64,000 nt of DNA from Camarhynchus parvulus (lineage: Eukaryota; Chordata; Aves; Passeriformes; Thraupidae), in contig NC_044586.1 of the NCBI RefSeq assembly GCF_901933205.1, forward strand, positions 17,182,569-17,246,568, given 5' to 3'. A program made the translations under genes and the position numbers. The notes beneath the pieces are model-generated. The model saw only the letters and a program-made list of their open reading frames with translations. It searched no databases and was not told where the DNA came from. The first letter of the stretch is position 1; every line of letters begins with the position of its first letter. Below, one piece after another: positions 27,361 through 38,244 of the stretch.

Positions 27361-27685
27361 TGTCAGCAATGGAGAGAGATGGGGAAGACTGATTCGGTGA
27401 TCAGAATCTGATTCTATTGTGGGATACAAGCGCTTATATACTATTTCATGGAGACTAGTAATGTGAACTACAATGATTAGGTTAAAATCACATACACAGA
27501 CTTATGCATATAACAACATCTCTCGCTTGCAGAGTTTAATGGGATCTTCTTTTTCTGGTAAAGCCGTTTGATTTAATCTAGGTCTAATTTTCAAAGTTCC
27601 ATTTGCTTTTGCCAAGGCATCCTGTTATCAAATCTTTTATGTTAACCAGGTCCAAAGTCCATAATCTGTCTTGTGTCTCCCAACA
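27361..27685 (-). mobile_element. Solo LTR, about 325 bp, minus strand
   Basis: Read on the minus strand it starts TGTTGGGAGACACAAGACAG, carries a TATA box TATATAAG (plus-strand complement at about 27434-27441), then CACAATAGAATCAG as a probable variant polyadenylation signal, and ends CATTGCTGACA. I recall very similar short LTRs in passerine genomes. The left edge is the weaker one, because several TG dinucleotides could serve. I saw no target duplication. Confidence 0.65.
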
Positions 27686-30574
27686 TTCCAACACCGTATC
27701 ATTTCACTTGACATGAACCAAAAGAAGGTACAGCATCAAGCAAGAATCTCACAGAGGTGGGATTTTAAAGGGCACTTCTCTCAGAGGATTGATGAAGCAC
27801 GGCAGAAATCAGAACTGTACTTGCAATGTACTATACAGCAATCACTGCTTTACTTGCTCCCGTTTTCATTCTTATTCCTAAAACCCTGGTTCAGACAGAT
27901 GTGACACAGCTAAAATTTGGACAAAACCTTAAATGCTTTTACCATTATGACTCAATTCCTATATGGCATCAATTTGCCTTGAGGTTGGCACACCAAACCA
28001 AGGTTTTAGATCTTTACGCAATGGAAAGCAACCTCATGTCACTGAAAGGTTCAGCATTCAAGCTGAGCTCAACAAAAGTTTGTAGACAAAAGTGTTACTT
28101 CACAAATGTCAATTTGAAAAAAGAAGAAAAATCCCTCTAAGTTCTTTTCCTCTCAGAAGCAGGGTTCCCAGTAGCATAGCTCTGAAAAGCCAGGAGTGAA
28201 CATTTCCCTGATGATCTGAGAAGGTGATAATTTCAAGCTCTTTGTCACACTCCTCAGCAGGTGCAGCCCATTATGCTCCAGAAAGCAGCGTGATCCTTGA
28301 GTGGAGCAGGGCTGCACCAGCAAGCCTCACACAGAAGAAATTATTTTTATTGTAGTTAGAAAGGCACCCTAGCACAGAATGACCCCAGGGAAGCTTGCTC
28401 TGTGGTCAGCACCATGTTTTGAAGGTCACAGGTTATTATCCCAAAGGTGGGAAGCTGAACAAAGCTGTTAGGAAGCATTTCCCTGACATCATGGCACAGA
28501 CTCATTCTACAGCTCTTTGTGGCATCATTGCTTACACCTGGATAAATTTCCTTACGTTTAAACCCTCTCCTGCTGTGTTTGTGGACTCAGTATTTTTCTA
28601 CCATAAGAAATGATAGAATGGTCAGATAAAAGACGCTCTGTGAAACTGCTGAACAGTACTTTAAGAAAAATTATTGCAATACATTCTTCCCAACAACAGC
28701 TTGCAGTACTACACGAAGTGGCAGTAAAGACTAGCAGACTTGGCCAAATACTTCCAGTGAATAATCTTGGCTCTAAAAACAGGCAAAATGCTAACTCAAG
28801 CTCTGCTCCAGTAAACAGAAATCTCAATTGTTACAAATGAAGTTCACATTCAAAGCATGTAGGTTAGGGTAATATTTTTTGGTATGTGAAGTGTTGTATT
28901 AGTACTTGTCTCAGTGACTGAAGAATTTCTGCATTTATATAATATGTATTGGAATATGTTCAGGAAATGTTTAAGGAGATTTTCACATAATTATAATTAT
29001 TTATCTAATTTAAAATCTCAGTTGGTTAGTATCAAATCATAGATCCTCTTTCATTTGGAAAATTAACTTTAGATTAAACATGTCAGGCAGGATTGTATTT
29101 CCCATGTAACATTAACAAGACTCATTCTCTATCCTCTGTTGGTGAAGTCCCCTTGTAACTGAGTTTCTTTGTAAAGTACAATAGCAGCAGAGTGAAGCCT
29201 AAAGACACTCACTGCCTATCAGCCAAATCATTGAAAACCCCAGTTATTTATCCAGACCTTGAAAACAGAACTCCTAAATGCCTGTGCTTGACTGGTAATT
29301 GAGTCTCTTTCCCTGCACAGATACTGCTTGAGGAAACTGCAGCAGTACAGAAATGCAACATTTATTCTTTCCAACTCTTGGGCTATTTACAGTATCACAC
29401 ACCTAAAATGATCACAGATACAATCCTGTATAGCTGGGAAAGCTCAACAAAACCCCAATTTAATGTAAAGAGACAAAGGTAATCTTACCTCTGAACAAAG
29501 AAAAATAGAGGCAGACAAGAAAAAATGTGATGGCTCTTAGATCCCCATGAATCCCAAGGAATCCTCTACAGCATCCCTGCACTCTGTTCTTTATGCAAAA
29601 CCTCTGTAAACTTTCCATTCCTACTGCAGTCAGCTGGAGGGTTGCCATCCACCTTCAGAGGGGATGCTGTTCCAATCCCACCCTGCTTCTTCACCTCCTG
29701 TTAAAATTCACTCAAAACTCACAAGGATGGCACAGACTCAGAGAGGAGGAGTCCTCTTAGTGCTCACAGCTGACACAAAATCACAGCATAATATCAAGCT
29801 TTTAAAGTTGTGTAACTTGAAGTAAATTTTTTAATTTAATTTCATTTCATTTCATAGGTTTCTCAAAAAGAACACCTGGAATTTGGCTGTACCAGAATTT
29901 TCTGTATTCCTAGAACACTCAATGCTATACGCCTAGCAAATCCACTTTATTTTGAAGTGAAGAAAACTTGTAAAGGTTTTTAGCTTTAAGACTGACCAAG
30001 ATTATTGCATTTTAGTGAATTCAGGTAAATACTGGAGCACAACAGCTGCAATTATTTATTAGAGGTTAAGTCCCTCTTATTCCTTATGGACAGAGAGAAT
30101 ATGTGTTTGAGGGAACTGTTTCCACTAATGGCAGGAAAATTATATGGACTTAAAATCCATAGGTTTCTGCTGACAATGGACATCAGCAATTACTTTGTGT
30201 TTTAGAGTGTAAGTGAAGGTCATCAACACCAGCCACCATTTCCTCCTTTCAATTCCTTAACAGCCAAAATCACCTCAAGATCAATCTTTCTGAGTACTTG
30301 TTATGGACAACTTCTGATTCATTGTTACTGTGCTAACTTAGAATAAATCTTCTGGACTCGCATCACAGAAGAAACCAATTGATAATTAGTGCATAATTAC
30401 TGGAGGAAGAAACACCTGCCTTTAAACACACCTCTTACTCTGGATACCTGGGGTTTTTTCTAAGTAAAGCATCCCACAACATTCCTGTTTCTATGAGAAA
30501 CCCCAGGCACAATTCTTTGAGATGTTTTGTTTGGGATTTCAAGATTTTTTTTCACCAAGTTTTACTGCAAACTA
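27686..30574. other. No gene recognised
   Basis: Unique AT-rich DNA. Frames of up to 104 codons (27826-28140 plus) have no recognisable domain. Confidence 0.6.
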
Positions 30575-31081
30575 CAGCAATGTGGGGGCCAAGGAATTGG
30601 CCAGCAAAGCAGTTGCCACTCTCCCCTGGAGAGCCAACCCCTGAACAAGGCACCTTTTAGTCAAGGTGAGAAACTCTCCCAGCCAGAATCCTCTGCAGTC
30701 ATATGCTGATTCGCTGTAATCCATCAGTCCTCTCCCTGTCACCCCACCAAGTTACTTGCATCCCATTCATTGCCAGTTTCTCCCCACCCCTCTCTTTCCC
30801 TATATAAGCCCCACTTTTCCCCTCGTGAGAGAGAGAGTTGCTGTCCCTGGCTCCCTTCACAGAGGGTGCTGGTTTTTATAAAGGCCGCCACTCTGGAATT
30901 GCTATACAGTGCTCTAGTCCCTTTTCTCTGCATCACCTCAAGAGCAGTCGCTGAGATCGCTGCTGAGCTGAAATCACTCAACTGGCCGGGATTGTGCCTG
31001 TGCCCCTGGGATGTCTTTGTCAAGATGCTTCTTCGGGAAGGTCATGGCATTCCCGCCATCCACGCTGCTGCGGCACAGCAA
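30575..31081 (+). mobile_element. Solo LTR 30581-31075 with perfect 6-bp target duplication CAGCAA
   Basis: The LTR runs from TGTGGGGGCC at 30581 to CTGCGGCA at 31075, 495 bp. CAGCAA lies directly outside both ends (30575-30580 and 31076-31081). A 6-bp duplication is typical of class II (ERVK or alpharetrovirus-like) avian elements. A TATA box is present at 30801-30807, followed about 70 bp later by TTATAAAGGCCGCC, a probable weak polyadenylation signal. There is no gag or pol beside it, so the provirus has been lost by LTR-LTR recombination. A 105-codon frame at 30770-31087 lies wholly over the LTR and is not a gene. Confidence 0.88.
30801..30807 (+). promoter_or_regulatory. TATA box of solo LTR
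   Basis: TATATAA preceded by C-rich DNA and followed by GCCCC, at the position expected for an LTR core promoter. Whether it is active cannot be judged from the sequence. Confidence 0.65.
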
Positions 31082-32702
31082 CTGTAATTTTTTAAAACTC
31101 TATTTCAAATATATTCTACAAGCAAACAAAAGAAAACTGTGAAATTATTTGTGTGACTTTTGCACCATACAGCTTTGTACCAGCAGTGAATTTTACATAA
31201 CCAGTAAGCAGTGACAAAAATGTTCATTTAGAGATTGTGGATTGCAAATACGAGAAGTAGCTGTATGGACCAAGATTTTCAAAAGATGGCAGAGACAGGG
31301 ACAACTTTAAAGGCTTTAATTTTCCAGGAAAAAAAACCCTGCTCTGCAAATGTTGTTACTTCTTTGTAAAACAAGCCCAGTAGCATGGCATAGGCTGTCA
31401 GTCACTGCCACATTTAAGAAAAAATATCTTGATTTGCTTTCTGAGCCCCCAGCACATGAATTTCTTCTTTTCAGGAAGTCAAATGATAAAAAAGCCAAAC
31501 AACTCTTCCAAGTCACACACTGAAGCTATGCCAGAGCTGAATGTGAACCTGGCTGCTCTTAAGTGCTCATTACGCCCACGGCAGCCATACAGAATTTTCC
31601 TCAACACATTTTTTTAATAAGGAGTGATTTTTCCGATAGAAAAATCCATTAAAAAATGCAAAATCAGTCTTGTGCAGAATCCTTCTGCATTACCAAGGTG
31701 ATGTAATTAGAAGTGGAATTCAATTCACTCATTGGTTGAACATTAATTGTAGTTTTGGTCTACTACAGTTTGGGAAAAAAAGTATCAAACTTCATTAGGC
31801 TGAAAGTGAGTGTCAAGGGGAATGACTGCAACTCATTTATTGCCCTTCCAACAGTTTTTAAAGGAGAGTGGTTTACCAAAACTGAAATGTTTCTCTATTT
31901 TTACGTGGTTTGGGATATTCCACATATTCTTTCTTTTAATGTTTAAAACTAGTTTTTGCAGAATGCAACTTTCTAAACATAACATGCATCCTTCTCTCCA
32001 GAATCTACACAAAGTTTGTCCATAAAATTGTTTCACAGGAATGTCAAAACATGAACTTACTTCGTGCCTCGTTTTTTTTTTTCTGAGCAAGCTGGGCTTC
32101 ACTTTGGACAGCATCTCCATTGCTGCAGATTTTCCATTAATGTTGTTTGGTTGGTGAAGATTTCATAGGCAGTATATTTTATTTTTTTTTATGCATAAGG
32201 AAGTTGCAACTCTCCTTGCCTATAGTTTGACTTCCACCAAGCTTGAGTTCCTCAAACTTTACACAACTTTACTTTCCAGTGTGGGAAGTCCCATGAAAAT
32301 GGAAGATCCTGACAAAGAGTTTTGGGTTTTTTTTAATAAAGAAATTAAGATTACATAACCTGTCACATGGACCCAAAATACAGATAATGTAGGGCGGCTG
32401 CCCTACATTACCATTTCTATTTCTAATTTTGGGTGTTTTAAAACTCTCACCTTAAGTGTGGAAAACAAAACAAAGCAACCTACATTTTAACAGTCTTATA
32501 ATGAAGTAATCATTGAAAATTCAAAACCAGGAAAATATCATCTTTGTTGAAAATATCAAGCTTTGTTCTCTTGCTACTTTTTGGCACCTGAGGAGTCAGT
32601 TTATATACAGTAAACTGATTTTTATTCATATATAATGTGGTAGCCTGTTTTTTTACAGTTTGTTCTTTTGTAGTAGGTTTTAAATATTCCTTGTTCTAAG
32701 TT
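31082..32702. other. No gene recognised
   Basis: AT-rich unique DNA between two LTRs. The only structure seen is the small perfect inverted repeat at 32385-32410. Confidence 0.6.
32385..32410. repeat. Perfect 11-bp inverted repeat, 4-nt loop
   Basis: TAATGTAGGGC and its exact complement GCCCTACATTA are separated by GGCT. The arms are too short for a microRNA precursor. No T-run follows that would suggest an RNA polymerase III terminator. Confidence 0.85.
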
Positions 32703-33347
32703 TGTGATGGTGTGTTCCGTGTACCCATTTGGCTTCCCTGACAGTTCAGTCATGAGTTGCTTGCCCCAAGATTTTCCTGCCAAGTGCATGTCAATCCCCC
32801 TGTCAGTCTCCTTGTACCTCCCTTGTTCCTTTGTCTTACGCTTGTCTGTCAAAGACAGCACACCCTTTTTACTCTGGAATGTTCCCTGTCCTTCATCCCT
32901 TCCTCGAAGTAAGATTGGATTGTAAGGTTTGCTCCTTCCCCTCACTGGCTTCTATTGAATAGCCCTTACTCTGCACTCCTGCTCTAATGCCTTCCTATTG
33001 GTGAAAAGTTGTGTCTTCCCCTTATTCCCTCCCTCCTTTAAAAGCAGTTCTTTTGTCCTCCATTATTGTCACTTGTCCCTGACTCCCCTGGGGAAATAAA
33101 CTTCCTTGGAACTCAAACAAGCGATCACTCCCTATCCCTTTGCCTTGGTTCTTCATACTGTGCTGCTGCTGTGCTACCCACACCACAGCTGACAGCTGCA
33201 AGGACCTGCAAGGAGCTGCAAGCCCCTTGTAGGCATGGCCACCTGAGAGAGTCTCCGGACTGATCTGGGGGTGGCCCCTCTCAAGACTGCGTCGGTATCA
33301 GGCAGTGAGCAGCCAGGAGAACATCTCCCTGTGAGCGCAGCAACACA
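32703..33347 (+). mobile_element. Probable solo LTR, about 645 bp, plus strand
   Basis: The block starts TGTGATGGTGTGTTCC and ends near GCGCAGCAACACA. It contains a TATA-like TTTAAAAGC near 33038 and a perfect AATAAA at 33095-33100. A GC-richer segment with repeated CTGCAAGGA-type words follows. The composition changes sharply from the AT-rich flanks. Similar LTRs occur in passerines as I recall. No target duplication was found, so the 3' edge is uncertain by several bases. Confidence 0.65.
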
Positions 33348-34134
33348 GTGTCAGTATAATATGGGGCTGCAAAATAACTTCTGGATCTAACTGCAGCATA
33401 GCAGCAAATAGATTTAGAGTAGGAAGTGCTGTGAGTAACAACACCAAGATGGACTCAAGTCTGCACCTCTCTTACTATTTCTGATATAATAGGTTTTTGC
33501 TACAGTGGAGAGCACTGAAGAAATTGTTCCTTTCTAGTTAAATAGCAAATAAACAAAATTTTACCTTCTTGGCTCATCTTGGCACTCAGTGTATGCAAGT
33601 AGAATGGCCTCAAACAGAAACAATTTCTTGTCATTAAGATTGTCATTAAAGCCTTCCTCTTACCACTCTGCTCAGCTGAGGTGAGTTGCATTTTCTTTGT
33701 ACTTATAAAACCCATCTCAATGTCCTCATTCCTTCCTTTTAAACAGAAAAACCAAAACCCACTTCCATTTTGACTGGGACGTTTGTTGCTCTATCCCAGT
33801 CAAACACTGATTCCAAAGCTGAAAAGGAACAAAGACCTTTTTTAACAAGGTTGTATGACAAGTTTCAGTGGAAATAAAAGCACTAATTCGAAACAAATTC
33901 AGAGTAAGCCAGGACCCTGAATGACCTGAGGTTTTCTTCACCTTTTTCTTAGGCCACATGTTAAGGGTTAAAATTAAAATCCATGTTGATTAAACATCAT
34001 ATTTTATATCTACATGTATAAGTCAGATTACCAATAGTATTTTTTTGACCAGTAGACTCCTTTATTTCTTGGTAGATCTCATCTAAATATGAGTCTTCCT
34101 GTAAGAAAAAGCAAATTACAAAGAAGACATCTTC
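33348..34134. other. No gene recognised
   Basis: AT-rich DNA between a solo LTR and the degraded 5' LTR of the provirus. Confidence 0.6.
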
Positions 34135-34549
34135 ACCTTTCAAAATATATCTGATGTTTCCATTTATTAAATTTCTGATACTTACCTTATCTCTCTTTAT
34201 GACCGAGATTCACACTTCTCGAGAGATAATATAATATGGTGATGTGATAAAATATAACACCATGTGAGACGCAAGAGGACAAGCACGCTACCCATATACT
34301 CAAATTCTGAAATTGCGTTATTTATTTTTCTCCACCCCAGAAACAGCAGCTACCTCTCAGAGAAAACATCTTCTCTACAAACCCCTTAACAAACCACACA
34401 ACAGTGCACACATTAAGACTATAACGGTTTGATTTTTTATTATATTTTAATTATAAAAATATTTCAATCTTTTGACTTAATAAAAATGTACAATTGGAGG
34501 GGTAGTTTACATCTCTTCAGGACTCTTCAGCACCCTGTTCCACCAAACA
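34135..34549 (+). mobile_element. 5' LTR of ERVL-like provirus, heavily degraded
   Basis: It aligns by eye with the 3' LTR through shared anchors: CCTTATCTCTCT at 34185, GTGAGACGC near 34265, a block around CATATACTCAAA and TTCTGAAATTGC near 34291-34317, TTTATTTTTCTCCAC, GCAGCTACC, and the terminal CACC...AAACA ending at 34549. It is only about 415 bp long against about 674 bp for the 3' copy. It has lost much of the GC-rich sequence. The left edge is approximate because the first bases are too changed to recognise a TG start. Confidence 0.75.
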
Positions 34550-34552
34550 ATT

Positions 34553-34569
34553 TGGCCAACGCGGGGTGA
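34553..34569 (+). promoter_or_regulatory. Putative primer binding site, Lys-tRNA-like, shortened
   Basis: TGGCCAACGCGGGGTGA lies 3 bp after the end of the 5' LTR, exactly where minus-strand DNA synthesis is primed. It resembles a Lys-tRNA type primer site (TGGCGCCCAACGTGGGGC) with a few bases missing and one change. The assignment to Lys is an inference from this resemblance. Confidence 0.5.
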
Positions 34570-34774
34570 GGGACAACAAAAAGGAATAACATTGATAACA
34601 ACTTGGTGGTGGAAGAAATAAACCCATGTGGAACTTGTGGGGGCACGTACTGTACATATAGGCCCTTATCTAAACATGGGTCCTATAACCAAGGCACTGT
34701 GTCTGTTATCCGGTTGTGATGGGTGATAAGGTGAGGAATTCATGGATTTTTAACTTCCTCTGGAAAGCAGGCAC

Positions 34775-36349
34775 ATGGATTCACAGCTATCACACATTAA
34801 GTGTGTGTTTTGGGGTTACTTTAATAATGGAACCTGCTGTAAGGAAATGACCCCAGGCGAAATCTTCTCCCAACCCTTTAGCCATTTCTTTGGGTCCACC
34901 CCACCAGTTTTTGAAGGGTTCAGATCCACTTTAAATATTAATGATATCATACAGTGGCTGGTGTTGCTGATAGGCCTGCTCTATTTAGCATTCAGAGAGA
35001 AGGGGAGATTAACCTGGATAACTACCATGACACCTACCCCAGAACCTAATACGCCTCCAGAGTCTAGGGATGCTGCTGCCCCAGAGCCTGCCCCTGCCCC
35101 ACAGTCCACCCCAGCTAGGGATGCTGCTGCCCCAGAGCCTGACCCTGCCCCACAACCCACTCCAGATGTGAACTACCCAGATTGGGTGGGGGTTTGGTGA
35201 AGGAGATAGGCCAGATGCTGAAGGAATACACTTCCCCCAGCTGGTGAGAGGCCTTCCCCCACCCTGAAGAGGGAGAGTCTAACAGTGCAGCAGCAGCAGA
35301 ACCCACAGATGTTACAACTGTCCAGGCTCCAGCTGAATTGCAAAGGCAATCACAGCCAGCAGCAGTTGCCCCTGTAGAAACAAGGAGATCTAAGATGAAA
35401 GCAGAGCACCCAGATAGGGAGGGCCCTCACAAGCCACAGGGGAACCAGAGGTTGCGATCATCACCGAAGTCCCTGACGCATTTAAAAGTCTCCGTAATCT
35501 GCACAAAGACATTGTACGACGGGACGTGAGGCTTATACAACCTGGCTACTTCGGGTCTGGGATCTTATGGGTACAGGTGTCCAGCTGGATGGTGGTGAGG
35601 CAAGGAATTTGGGACCCTTGACCCAGGACTCAGGTATCAATCAGATTTTTGTAAGGGAGCCAGGGTCCCTTTCCCTCTGGGAGCGGCTTTTAATAAGTGT
35701 CAGAGAGAGGTTTGTTCACAGGGAAAGAATGCAGGAGCACCACCATAGAATGCGCTGGAAGACTCTTGAGGAAGGGATCCAACAGCTGAGAGAAGTGGCA
35801 GTGTTGGAGGTACTTTTTGGGAGGGATGGACAGCATGATAATGACCCCGACAAAGTCAGGTGCACAGGGCAAATGTTGTGGAGCCTGGCAAATCTAGGGC
35901 CATCCCAATACACCACCTTTATTGCAACAATTAATGCTGACACCAACCGAGAGACAGTGGGTTCTGTGGCCAACAAGCTTAGGAATTATGAAAGTATGAT
36001 TAATGGCCCGATGCAGGCTCATGTCTCTGCCGTAGTCCAAGAACTCAGAGAGGAGATGAGGGAGAGTGAGGGAGGAGGTGAGGAGGAACAGTTCCCATAT
36101 GGCACCAGTGCGAGTCACAGGCCCCAGAGTCAGAGTCCAACGTTCCCCAACTACAGAGAGAGGGTACACCCCCCACGAGCTGACCTGTGGTTTTTCCTGC
36201 GTGATCATGGGGAAGACATGGGAAGGTGGGATAGAAAACCCACTTCTGTCCTGGCAGCACGAAAAGGCCAACTCAAGGAGGGAAACACTAATCGAGGGAA
36301 CTCCAGTAAAGTGAAGGTAGCCTCAACCTCCCATGACCGGAGCTGCTGA
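34775..36349 (+). pseudogene. gag: gag remnant in three reading-frame pieces
   Basis: The retroviral structural gene, normally giving matrix and capsid. Piece one (34775-35200, 141 codons, Met start) has a hydrophobic stretch at about residues 57-73 and then a Pro/Ala/Glu-rich region with two 17-residue repeats. It has no N-terminal Met-Gly myristoylation signal. A middle piece is open in other frames (about 35201-35529). The last piece (35567-36349, 260 codons) holds the capsid-like part: an Arg-rich SVRERF segment, then a region ending in Leu/Glu-rich helices (LREEMRE) and a LWFFLRDHGEDM block that I recognise from avian ERVL gag-pro polyproteins. No CCHC zinc knuckle is visible. Frame changes near 35200 and 35530 break the gene. 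Identification as gag is firm from order and capsid similarity. The start codon of piece one is less sure. Confidence 0.8.
35066..35167 (+). repeat. Two 51-bp tandem repeats in gag
   Basis: A 51-bp unit beginning AGGGATGCTGCTGCCCCAGA is repeated twice in frame with few differences. Each codes a 17-residue unit rich in Ala, Pro and Glu. The unit length is a multiple of three, so it preserves the frame. Confidence 0.92.
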
Positions 36350-36379
36350 GTATGATCTGTCAGATCCCCTGGAAGGTAC

Positions 36380-36775
36380 CTCTACCATGTATACCCAGGG
36401 TTAGAGGGGCCCTGCCTCTAGCCAGGGAGAGGTACGGGAAAACCGGATTTTCTGGACGGTGTGGATCCGATGGCCTGGCTCATCAGAACCACGAAAGTAC
36501 AATGCCTTAGTTGATACTGGTGCGCAGTGTACCCTAATACCATCGGGACATGTGGGGCAGAACCCATTTCCATTGCCGGGGTGACGGGGGATCACAGCAA
36601 TTGACCCTGTTAGAAGCCGAGGTGAGCCTGACTGGGAAAAGAGTGGAAAAAACATCCTATTGTGACTGGCCCAGAGGCCCCGTGTATTCTGGGCATAGAT
36701 TTCCTCCGAACGGCTATTACAAAGACCCAAAGGGACTCAGATGGGCTTTTGGCATAGCTGCTGTGGAGGCAGAAA
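36380..36775 (+). pseudogene. pro: Retroviral aspartic protease remnant
   Basis: The protease cleaves the Gag and Pol polyproteins as a homodimer. The active-site triad Asp-Thr-Gly is at 36513-36521, in the context ALVDTGAQCTLIPS, followed about 170 bp later by the conserved C-terminal ILGIDFL motif at about 36686-36706. The two motifs are in different frames. The first frame ends at a stop shortly after the LPLPG segment (near 36572), and at least one more frame change follows the ILGID motif. It lies directly after gag and runs into reverse transcriptase, the usual order. Not functional as written. Confidence 0.82.
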
Positions 36776-38110
36776 ACATCAAGCAGTTGAACACTTTGCC
36801 TGGACTATCAGAAAGTCCATCCGCAGTAGGTCTCCTGAAAGTGGAAGAGCAACGAGTGCCAATTGCCACCTCAACAGTGCAATCGCCCGCAGTATCGGAC
36901 TAATCGAGATGCTGTGATCCCCATCCACAAAATGATCCGTGAGCTGGAGAGCCAAGGGGTGGTCAGCAAGACTCACTCACCCTTCAACAGTCCCATCTGG
37001 CCTGTGCGCAAGTCTGACAAAGAATGGAGATTGACTGTGGACTACCGGGGCTTGAATGAAGTGACTCCACCGCTGAGCGCTGCTGTGCGGACATGCTGGA
37101 GCTCCAGTACGAGCTGGAGTCCAAGGCAGCAAAGTGGTATGCCACTATAGACATTGCTAACGCATTTTCTCCATTCCTTTGGCAGCAGAATGCAGGCCTC
37201 AGTTTGCTTTCACCTGAGGGGCGTGCAGTACACCTGGAACCGACTGCCCCAGGGGTGGAAGCACAGTCCCACCATCTGCCATGGACTGATCCAGACTGCA
37301 CTGGAAAAGGGTGAGGCTCCAGAGCACTTGCAGTACATCGATGACATCATTGTGTGGGGAAACACGGCAATGGAAGTATTTGAGAAAGGAGAGAGGATCA
37401 TCAGGATTCTGCTAGAAGCCGCTTTCGCTATCAAGAAGAGCAAAGTCAAGGGACCTGCCCGAGAGATCCAGTTCCTGGGAGTTAAGTGGCAAGACGGAAG
37501 GCGCCAGATTCCCACTGAAGTCATCAACAAAATCACCGCCGATGTCTCCACCAACTAGCAAGAAGGAAACGCAAGCTTTTCTGGGTGCCATAGGCTTTTG
37601 GAGGATGCACATTCCCGAATACAGTCAGATTGTGAGCCCTCTCTACCTGGTCACCCGCAAGAAGAAGAACGAGTTCCACTGGGGCCCAGAGCAGCAACAA
37701 GCCTTTGCCCAGATCAAGCAGGAAATCGCTCATGCGGTTGCCCTTGGCCCAGTCAGGACAGGACCAGAGGTGAAGAACGTGCTCTACTCTGCAGCCGGGA
37801 ACCATGGCTTGTCCTGGAGCCTTTGGCAGAAGGCGCCTGGGGAGACTCGAGGCCGCACCCCTGGGATTTTGGAGCCGAGTTACAGAGGGTCTGAAGCCAA
37901 CTACACTCCCACAGAGAAGGAAATCTTGGCTGCCTATGAAGGAGTCCAGGCTGCCTCAGAGGTGATTGGCACGGAAGCACAACTCCTCCTGGCACCCCGA
38001 CTACCGGTACTGGGGTGGATGTTTAAAGGAAAGGTTCCCACCACCCACCATGCCACTGACACTACATGGAGCAAGTGGATTGCTCTTATCACACAGCGCC
38101 CAGATTGGAA
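36776..38110 (+). pseudogene. pol: Reverse transcriptase remnant (fingers, palm, thumb, connection)
   Basis: RNA/DNA-dependent DNA polymerase of the provirus. The N-terminal fingers are readable at 36863-37075, with the SPFNSPIWPVRK and WRLTVDYRGLN motifs. Palm motif A, with its catalytic Asp (ATIDIANAF), is near 37140-37170 in a second frame. The RGVQYTWNRLPQG segment and the catalytic YIDD motif (37334-37345) are in a third. The thumb and connection part (37542-38110), with TQAFLGAIGFW and later YSAAG, YTPTEKEILA blocks, is in yet another frame. Around 37160-37215 all three frames are used within about 60 bp. YIDD and the overall motif wording match the ERVL/spumavirus-related group. Both catalytic regions survive, but frameshifts abolish any intact enzyme. 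Confidence 0.9.
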
Positions 38111-38244
38111 ACCCGAATCGCCCTGGGATTCTGGAAATAATTACAAACTGGCCGGAAGGTGAGAACTTTGGTCTGACTGATGAAGAGGAACAAGAACCAG
38201 TGACACGGGCTGAAGAAGCTCCTCCATATAACCAGCTGCCCCCA

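Noticed and set aside
30770..31087. 105-codon frame after a TATA box
   Set aside because: It lies entirely in a solo LTR with defined ends, so the TATA box belongs to the LTR.
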